The notes under the pieces: generated by a model
What the model was told of the DNA's origin: nothing
Databases searched by the model: none
Seen by the model: only the letters and a program-made list of their open reading frames with translations
From: an uncultured Prevotella sp.
GTDB taxonomy: Bacteria > Bacteroidota > Bacteroidia > Bacteroidales > Bacteroidaceae
Reading direction: 5' to 3'
Length of the DNA: 19,665 nucleotides
Assembly (NCBI GenBank): GCA_900318855.1
Contig: ONMG01000134.1
Span: 1-19,665, forward strand
Shown here: positions 14,814 through 19,665 of the stretch, in pieces
Position numbering within the stretch: the first letter of the stretch is position 1
Layout of the letters: the number at the start of each line of letters is the position of its first letter
Translations under genes and position numbers: made by a program

Positions 14814-16172
14814 CTATTTGCCTTCAGCGAGCTTATTGAAGTCGTCGATCGAGATGTCCTTCGTATCGAGCTTCACGACCTTTTTCAGGGCCTGAGTGAG
14901 CTTCAGGTCGGAAGCGCGCTCAGCGAAGTTGTTCACATTCTCTTCTTTCTTCAACAGCTCCTTAGCGTAGTTGTCGACATACTCGTCGGGCACATTACTC
15001 ATGCCATACTGAACGAACTGGGCGCGCGCCATCTCGGCAGCCACAGCCTCGACGTCGGCTTTCTCCACCTTTATATTATTAGCATCAGCGAGCTGCTCGC
15101 GGATGAGCTGCCAGGTGAGCTGCTTGATGCTCTCATCATAGTGCTCGTCGACGAACTTCTCGTCCTTGTCCTTGTTGTTGGCCAGCATGATGCGCTTGAG
15201 CAGAGCGTCGGGATAAGTGAGCTTGCCCACCTTCTTGAGGCAGTAGTCCTTCACGTCCTGCAGGAAGCGGAAGTCGGAGTCGCCGGCTAGCTGAGCCTTG
15301 AGTCCCTCGGCGATCTTGTCGCGGAAACCCTTCTCGTCCTTCACGGCATCCTTACCAAAGACACTATCGAAGAGCTCCTGGTCGAGGGCATGCTTGGTGA
15401 AGCGGCTCACCTCGGTCACCTGGAAGCTGAAGTTACCCTCGTGGTCCTTCACTTCGTCTTTCTTGATCTTCAGCAGCGACGACACCTCAGTGTCGTTGTC
15501 GGGATAGGCCTTCCGGGGGTTGAAGGTGATGATGTCGCCCACCTTGGCACCCTCAAAGAGCTTCTTCTGATCGTCCACCTTAATATAATCGGGCATCAGC
15601 ACGGCACCGGCCACCTCGAGACCGCCTTCCTTAGTGTTGCCCTGCTCGTCGAGCTCGCGCAGGTCACCCTTGAGAAGATCGCCCTTCTCATAGCTGTCAG
15701 CCTTCTCGTATTTGCCTGCACGCGATGCGAACATGTCGACCTGCTGGTCGATCAGCTTGTCGTCAACAGTTATATTATAGTACACAATCTTATTCTTTCC
15801 GTTGAGCTCCATCTTGAATTCGGGGGCCACGGCAATATCGAACATGAAGGTATAAGGAGCGGGCTTCTCCAAATCCTGTGGTTCCTGCTTCTCGGAAGCC
15901 ATGGGCTGACCGAGCATCTGAATCTTGTTATCCTGGACATACTTGTAGATTTGCTCACCCACAAGTTTGTTGATGGCATCCATCTTAACCGATGCGCCAA
16001 ACTGCCTCTTAATCAGTCCCATCGGAACCATTCCGGGACGGAAGCCGGGGTAGTTGGCTTTCTTGCGATAGTCCTTCAGTGTCTTCTCGACATTGTCCTT
16101 GTAGTCAGCCTCTTCGACAGTGAGGGTCAGCAGACCATTCACCTTGTCGGGATTCTCAAACGAAATCTTCAT
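14814..16172 (-). CDS. tig: Trigger factor (ribosome-associated chaperone)
   Basis: This 452-residue protein binds nascent chains at the ribosome exit tunnel. The ribosome-docking signature in the N-domain reads GFRPGMVP (43-50), the counterpart of GFRxGKxP. The middle region (about 150-260; YEKGDLLKGDL, then GDIITFNPRKAYP) has the position of the FKBP-like isomerase domain but looks diverged. The C-terminal helical arms (about 265-450) include the LLKRIMLANNKDKDEKFVDEH region. The low, lysine-rich codon pattern matches its neighbours. The order tig-clpP-clpX is widely conserved in bacteria and links folding with disposal of misfolded proteins. Its promoter is a TAATTTTG box about 110 bp upstream. 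Confidence 0.95.
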   Translation of the reverse strand: MKISFENPDKVNGLLTLTVEEADYKDNVEKTLKDYRKKANYPGFRPGMVPMGLIKRQFGASVKMDAINKLVGEQIYKYVQDNKIQMLGQPMASEKQEPQDLEKPAPYTFMFDIAVAPEFKMELNGKNKIVYYNITVDDKLIDQQVDMFASRAGKYEKADSYEKGDLLKGDLRELDEQGNTKEGGLEVAGAVLMPDYIKVDDQKKLFEGAKVGDIITFNPRKAYPDNDTEVSSLLKIKKDEVKDHEGNFSFQVTEVSRFTKHALDQELFDSVFGKDAVKDEKGFRDKIAEGLKAQLAGDSDFRFLQDVKDYCLKKVGKLTYPDALLKRIMLANNKDKDEKFVDEHYDESIKQLTWQLIREQLADANNIKVEKADVEAVAAEMARAQFVQYGMSNVPDEYVDNYAKELLKKEENVNNFAERASDLKLTQALKKVVKLDTKDISIDDFNKLAEGK

Positions 16173-16285
16173 CTCTTGGTTTATTATTTTATTTTGTTAT
16201 GTTATTGCCTCTCTGCGCCACAATCTCTGGTGTGGACACATGCGCCCTTGCTGTCCCATGGCGGCAAGAGACACACTGCGAACTG

Positions 16286-16317
16286 CAAAATTACGCATTC
16301 TTAGCGTAACTTCCTAA
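16286..16317 (-). promoter_or_regulatory. Probable tig promoter
   Basis: On the minus strand TAATTTTG (16286-16293) fits TAnnTTTG. TTAG (16314-16317) lies 20 bp upstream as a weak -33 element. The predicted leader is about 105-110 nt. Confidence 0.65.
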
Positions 16318-16351
16318 TTAATAGGCTAAAAATTTGTTTTTTTAACGGGGG

Positions 16352-16576
16352 TGTCGGGCTTGACAGCCCTCAGCACGGCAACCTGGCTACGGCCAATTGC
16401 GGCTTCGACAGTCTGACAGCAAGGGCCGACATTCCGTCGGTCGACTCGGTGTCGGCAGGATGCAGAAGGCTGAAGCCGACAACTCTCCACAAAGTCCTCC
16501 AAGTGTCGGGGCTTATCATCCAAACAGGATGACTATCAGCGCATTGAGCTACTTGCGAAATCGCCCCAAGCCGACA
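16352..16576. repeat. Six TGTCGG motifs in strictly alternating orientation
   Basis: TGTCGG occurs on the plus strand at 16352, 16450 and 16504, and on the minus strand (CCGACA) at 16426, 16476 and 16571. The orientation alternates without exception, so neighbouring copies can pair. For example, AAGCCGAC near 16473 pairs with GTCGGGGCTT near 16505, and CCGAC at 16426 pairs with GTCGG at 16436-16440. The function is unknown. Confidence 0.65.
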
Positions 16577-16648
16577 GTCCGAATCGACTTGGGGTGAGAG
16601 AGGGGTGCCCCCTGGGTGCCGGAATTCGGACCCAGGACATGGTAGTAA

Positions 16649-16681
16649 GCGCCTCCGGCTGCTGCCGGGGCCAGTCGGCGC
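16649..16681 (-). terminator. Hairpin at the 3' end of the beta-barrel protein gene
   Basis: Outer arms GCGCC (16649-16653) and GGCGC (16677-16681) enclose inner arms CCGGC (16655-16659) and GCCGG (16664-16668). It starts within a few bases of the stop codon at 16685. No T-run follows, but a second stem with CCTGGG/CCCAGG arms lies just beyond (16611-16636). Together they may end or protect this transcript. Confidence 0.5.
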
Positions 16682-16684
16682 CTG

Positions 16685-17383
16685 TCAGAAGTTCACACCC
16701 ACCGTAAGATTGAAGCAGCCGGTATGGGTATCGTCGAAATCATCCTTCCCCACGTTAGCCAGTCCGATGTCATAACTGCCCTCCAGATAGAAGTTGCCGA
16801 CGCCCAGTCCGCAGCCCAAGCGCAATCCACCGTCGAAGCGTTTGAAGTTGTCGTCGTAATCGTCGCTGAAGCTGCCGTAAGCCTCACGTTGGGCGAAGTC
16901 CTTGATTTTGCCGTCAACTCCGCAACTCAGGAATCCGCCCAAGAACGGTTCCACAGTGACGCCCTGGCCGACAGGCATCCGATACTTCACCACGAAGGGC
17001 ACTTCCAGATAGTTGAGCGAGTAAGTGAATTTGTCGCCATTGTAGGTGCTCTTTCCGCCCTTCTCGTTGTAGTAGAGCCCGGTTTCGAGATAGAGGGGAG
17101 CCTGATAAGTGAGCAGGAATCCGGCTGCCAGCCCTACATTGAGCCCCGTGCGCACTTTGTTGGCGTCGAGATACTTGGAATCGCTGTTGACCGTAGCCAG
17201 ACCGAATCCCACACGGAAGCCATAGTAATTGCCGGTTGGCGCCGGCATACTGGGCCTATAAGCGTTGCCATAACGGTGCCGCGGAGGGATGGGACGGCCA
17301 TCGGGATAATACTGTGCTGCTGCAGGTAGGGCCATGGCCGTGAGCAGGATAAGTGATAGAATAAAATGTCTCATATGCTTCAT
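16685..17383 (-). CDS. Small outer-membrane beta-barrel protein (PorT-like family)
   Basis: This 232-residue protein has a signal peptide (about 1-23, ending PAAAQ) and then a Pro/Arg/Tyr-rich linker (about 25-52). The rest alternates hydrophobic and polar residues in the manner of an 8-strand barrel: YYGFRVGFGLATV, GLNVGLAAGFLLTY, LYLETGLYYNEKGGK, LNYLEVPFVVKYRMP. It ends with Phe (NLTVGVNF), the usual C-terminal signal of outer-membrane proteins. The LEVPF...K-Y motif is typical of the outer-membrane beta-barrel (PorT-like) family. The ligand and role are unknown. It is monocistronic with a consensus promoter immediately upstream. The leader is only about 10 nt, so translation probably starts close to the 5' end. 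Confidence 0.88.
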   Translation of the reverse strand: MKHMRHFILSLILLTAMALPAAAQYYPDGRPIPPRHRYGNAYRPSMPAPTGNYYGFRVGFGLATVNSDSKYLDANKVRTGLNVGLAAGFLLTYQAPLYLETGLYYNEKGGKSTYNGDKFTYSLNYLEVPFVVKYRMPVGQGVTVEPFLGGFLSCGVDGKIKDFAQREAYGSFSDDYDDNFKRFDGGLRLGCGLGVGNFYLEGSYDIGLANVGKDDFDDTHTGCFNLTVGVNF

Positions 17384-17400
17384 TCTTTCTGTTGTCTCCG

Positions 17401-17433
17401 CAAAGTTAGGCGTTTCGTCTGCTTTACGCCAAA
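17401..17433 (-). promoter_or_regulatory. Promoter of the beta-barrel protein gene
   Basis: On the minus strand TTTG (17430-17433) is followed after 21 bp by TAACTTTG (17401-17408), both full matches to the Bacteroidetes consensus. The ATG is at 17383. Confidence 0.82.
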
Positions 17434-17775
17434 GAAATGTCCTACGGGAGTGTAGGCGATTCCCTAAGAATGGTGGGGAAAAGCCGAGCGCCCCCTACGG
17501 GATGAGAAGGAATGGAGGCTGCATATGGCAGCCGAGGAAATGAAGGAGGAAGGTTGGAGGTCTTTCCCCCGGAGCCGGTGTGCACGCCACCGGAACCAGC
17601 TTGAGAGCGGGTTATTTCGGGCTCAGATGAGAAACCACATGGTTGAAGAACTGCCGCGTTTTATGTGCATACATCTTTCTACGACATAGGCTCTGACCTT
17701 TCGCATCGGGCCGAGTCCACGGTCTGACTCTTGATTTTGTTGCCCGGCAAACGTTCTTTTGCTGAGTAGCTTTTT

Positions 17776-17805
17776 ATCGTTTGCTGCTTAGCGAACGATC
17801 TTTTT
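17776..17805 (+). terminator. Stem-loop followed by a T-run, plus-strand orientation
   Basis: ATCGTT (17776-17781) pairs with AACGAT (17794-17799), with an inner GCT/AGC pairing, and is followed by CTTTTT. T-runs lie on both sides, so it would terminate plus-strand transcription. No plus-strand gene is recognised upstream. An imperfect 13-bp direct repeat (TTTGCTGAGTAGC at 17758, TTTGCTGCTTAGC at 17780) overlaps it. Confidence 0.4.
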
Positions 17806-18222
17806 CTATAGCATTACCATATCGACAGCCCGGCAATTCCCCCACAAGCAGGCCACCTTGACCCCTTAAGGACCATAGGTTTGCCCCACGAAGGTCCCTC
17901 TGTTGCCCAAGCATGGGGCGGACCTCCTGGCCGTCAGCTGGCTTCGCTGTCGTCCATGCCACAACGGTTCTGCGACAACAGGAGCGCTGACCAGGGATGC
18001 CGTGTCCTACTTTATCTGGAGCAGAGGTGACCCGAGGAATCGCACGAGCATTCCATGCGCACAAATCATTCTCCACCAGCGTTTCAGCAGAAGCTGTGAA
18101 CGTTTAGGCTAAGAACTTTATGGCAGAGTTGAGAGGAGACGGTGCTATTGCGTGACTCATGTTCGGTGGAGACACTGTGGTCGGACAGGAATTAACCACC
18201 CCGCAGAAAATATCCTGCGACC

Positions 18223-19389
18223 CTATTTCCGGAGTTCTATGCGGAAGGTGGTGCCCTTGCCCACCTCGGAGCTCTTCACGAAGATGCGCCCCTTATGATA
18301 GTCTTCCACAATGCGCTTGGCAAGGCTCAAGCCCAGTCCCCATCCTCGTTTCTTGGTGGTGAAGCCAGGGCGGAAGACGTTGGAGATATCTTTCTTGCGG
18401 ATGCCCTTCCCCGTGTCGCTCACCTCCACCACAGCCTTCGTAGGCGTCTCTTCCAGGTGCAGCGTTATCTTTCCAGAATCAGCGCCCATGGCGTCGACAG
18501 CGTTTTTCGACAGATTCTCTATCACCCATTCGAAAAGCGGCTGATTCATCTTCACGATGACGTCGCGGCCGGGCAGGTCGAGCACTATCTTTACCTTCTT
18601 CGACGTACGGCGGTCCATATAGTCGGCCACATGGCAGAGCACCTCGTTTAAGCTTGCCGGCACGAGCTCGGGCACAGAGCCAATCTTTGAGAATCGGTCG
18701 GCAATGAGCTGCAAGCGCTTTACGTCGTTGTCGAGCTCGGGCAGCAGCACGTCGTCGGGATAGCTCTCCTTGAGCATCTCGGTCCAAGCCATAAGACTCG
18801 AGATGGGCGTGCCGAGCTGATGGGCAGTCTCCTTAGAGAGGCCCACCCAAACCTTGTTCTGTTCGGCTTTCTTCGAAGTGAGCAGAGCAAAGATGGCCAC
18901 CACCACGAAGATGAGCACAACACCCAACTGGACAAAGGGGTAAACGGCAAGACGCTTCAGCATGAGCGACTCGTCGTAGCAGACATCGATGTAGTCGGAA
19001 TGCGGACTTTCGTCGAGCTTTATCCGAATGAAGCGCCCGGCAGCCTTCATGCGGCGACCCTCGGCAGCCTCATAACGGAGACTGTCGGCCCGGTTCTTGC
19101 CCTTGATGTGGATGTTGCGAACCACTGAGCACTGGCCATGCGAATCGAGCACCACCACCGGTATGGTGTTGTTGCCCTCGATGACCTTCAGCACCAGGTT
19201 GAGGTCGGCGCTTTCGTTGGGGTCGCTGAGCGTGCGCATCGCTTCAGCCCATACCTCCATCTTGTTGCGCTCTTCCCGGGCAAGGTCGCGTGTAAGATAA
19301 TGTGAGATGACCAGTGACACCACGGCTATGAGAATAGCTGCCGAGACCAGTAGAATCTTCACCTGACGGATACGGTCGGTCCATTTCAT
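18223..19389 (-). CDS. Membrane-bound sensor histidine kinase (orphan)
   Basis: The protein has 388 residues from the ATG at 19389; a TTG five codons earlier is possible but weaker. Two membrane segments (about 11-31 and 150-171) bracket a periplasmic sensor domain of about 115 residues. The dimerisation/phosphoacceptor helix has H190 in KETAHQLGTPISSL. The ATPase domain shows the N box (ENLSKNAVDA, N292/N296), G1 (DTGKGI, 325-330), the F box (VFRPGFTTK) and G2 (GWGLGLSLAK, 349-358). All residues needed for autophosphorylation are present. No response regulator is adjacent, so its partner must be encoded elsewhere. It is divergent from a glycoside hydrolase gene across a 114-bp gap. The input signal cannot be told from sequence. 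Confidence 0.95.
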   Translation of the reverse strand: MKWTDRIRQVKILLVSAAILIAVVSLVISHYLTRDLAREERNKMEVWAEAMRTLSDPNESADLNLVLKVIEGNNTIPVVVLDSHGQCSVVRNIHIKGKNRADSLRYEAAEGRRMKAAGRFIRIKLDESPHSDYIDVCYDESLMLKRLAVYPFVQLGVVLIFVVVAIFALLTSKKAEQNKVWVGLSKETAHQLGTPISSLMAWTEMLKESYPDDVLLPELDNDVKRLQLIADRFSKIGSVPELVPASLNEVLCHVADYMDRRTSKKVKIVLDLPGRDVIVKMNQPLFEWVIENLSKNAVDAMGADSGKITLHLEETPTKAVVEVSDTGKGIRKKDISNVFRPGFTTKKRGWGLGLSLAKRIVEDYHKGRIFVKSSEVGKGTTFRIELRK

Positions 19390-19450
19390 ATTGTAAAAAC
19401 GCAACTAACACCTCTTTTATTATTAAGAACTGCGTTTTTAAGAGATTCAG

Positions 19451-19482
19451 CTTGCTTATTCGGAAAGATTTGTGTACATTTG
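19451..19482 (+). promoter_or_regulatory. Promoter of the glycoside hydrolase gene
   Basis: CTTG (19451-19454) is followed after 20 bp by TACATTTG (19475-19482), a full TAnnTTTG match. The leader to the ATG at 19504 would be only about 15 nt. Confidence 0.72.
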
Positions 19483-19503
19483 CCGCAAACACTACAATAT
19501 ACT

Positions 19504-19665
19504 ATGACACGTAACGCTCTTCGCTCATTGGCTACAGCCATTCTCCTCGGATGTCTCCTCATATCGACACCCAGTTTACCCGTCATGGGCCAGTCGCTTG
19601 AGTCTGAATTTCGCAATCCGCCCATTGAATACCGCCCCTTCGCCTGGTGGCACTGGATGGGACCC
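19504..19665 (+). CDS. Glycoside hydrolase, GH106 alpha-L-rhamnosidase-like (5' fragment)
   Basis: Only the first 54 codons are inside the window; the frame is open to the right edge. The protein starts with a secretion signal (about 1-28, MTRNALRSLATAILLGCLLI, then a Pro/Ser region and MGQ). A Cys at residue 16 sits in an LLGC context, so a lipoprotein cannot be excluded, although the hydrophobic stretch continues past it. The mature start reads FRNPPIEYRPFAWWHWMGP. The combination NPP...RP.aWWHWM close to the N-terminus is typical of the large (about 900-1100 residue) GH106-type hydrolases of Bacteroidetes that attack rhamnose-containing glycans such as pectin side chains. It is the only protein gene on the plus strand and has its own promoter. 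The assignment rests on this short motif. Confidence 0.7.
   Translation, partial: MTRNALRSLATAILLGCLLISTPSLPVMGQSLESEFRNPPIEYRPFAWWHWMGP

Larger units (their letters stand above)
16173..16684. other. 512-bp intergenic region upstream of tig, rich in inverted repeats
   Basis: No convincing gene is present. The tig-proximal part (16173-16330) is AT-rich and contains the tig promoter and an approximately 108-nt leader with a possible GCGC-closed stem. The distal part (16345-16681) is markedly more GC-rich. It holds several hairpins: 16564-16594 (CCCCAAG arms), 16611-16636 (CCTGGG arms with inner CCG/CGG) and 16649-16681. It also holds six TGTCGG/CCGACA motifs. Short frames across it have no protein-like character. 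Confidence 0.75.
17384..18222. other. 839-bp intergenic region without a recognised gene
   Basis: Apart from the beta-barrel gene promoter at its left edge, I recognise no gene. It is GC-richer than other gaps in the window and contains inverted repeats: GTTGCC/GGCAAAC around 17739-17751, a stem flanked by T-runs at 17776-17805, two interlocked 6-bp helices at 17883-17925, and CGCAG/CTGCG at 18202-18219 just past the kinase gene. A 100-codon frame on the minus strand (17774-18076) reads with frequent Arg, Cys and Trp and no family resemblance. The region could hold a structured RNA, a decayed gene or a decayed mobile element. I cannot choose between them. Confidence 0.6.

Noticed and set aside
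17810..18060. RNase P RNA, tmRNA, SRP RNA or the 5' end of a group II intron (a minus-strand GTGCGA was noticed near 18040)
   Set aside because: The conserved blocks expected of RNase P, tmRNA and SRP RNA are absent or in the wrong order, and I found no domain V-like hairpin or reverse transcriptase for an intron.
17774..18076. 100-codon minus-strand frame in the 839-bp gap as a gene
   Set aside because: Arg-, Cys- and Trp-rich with no domain, no promoter box and no start context; kept only as part of the unexplained region.
19390..19404. TTG start five codons upstream for the histidine kinase
   Set aside because: The ATG at 19389 places the membrane segment at a normal distance; TTG starts are rare.

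Overview
The window looks like a chromosomal segment from a Bacteroidales bacterium, most likely a Prevotella-like lineage. The evidence is threefold. Bacteroidetes-type promoters (a TTTG-like -33 box, about 19-21 bp, then TAnnTTTG) stand in front of a tRNA, guaB, tig, an outer-membrane protein gene and a glycoside hydrolase gene. Start codons lack strong Shine-Dalgarno sequences. The protein set is typical of the phylum: an OmpA-family porin, an OstA-like LPS-transport protein, paired SurA-like isomerases, RecQ of about 725 residues and a GH106-like hydrolase. The genus is an inference.

Layout: every gene except the last is on the minus strand, so transcription runs from high to low coordinates. 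Positions 12-86 hold tRNA-Val(UAC). Positions 216-1361 encode an abundant-type OmpA family protein; its 451-bp upstream gap carries five exact-period 22-bp dyad repeats. Positions 1813-10130 form a probable operon, guaB > peptidylprolyl isomerase > SurA-like isomerase > OstA-like protein > small membrane protein > mutL, with 4-bp stop/start overlaps at two junctions. Positions 10426-16172 form a second cluster, tig > clpP > clpX > recQ: cytosolic folding and proteolysis followed by a DNA helicase. Positions 16685-17383 encode a small outer-membrane beta-barrel with a near-consensus promoter. An 839-bp gap follows, with no recognised gene but several inverted repeats, one set in pseudoknot order. 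Positions 18223-19389 encode an orphan membrane histidine kinase. A divergent plus-strand GH106-like glycoside hydrolase gene starts at 19504 and runs off the end.

Functionally, the centre of the window is housekeeping: nascent-chain folding (Tig), regulated proteolysis (ClpXP), periplasmic chaperones and LPS transport (two PPIases, OstA-like), purine synthesis (GuaB) and DNA repair (RecQ, MutL). I found no phage, CRISPR array, intact insertion sequence or defence system, and no convincing new multi-gene system. The points most worth following are a ClpP with Asn where the catalytic Asp is expected, a MutL whose endonuclease motifs are degraded, and three structured non-coding regions: the 22-bp array, alternating TGTCGG motifs, and the 17.4-18.2 kb gap.
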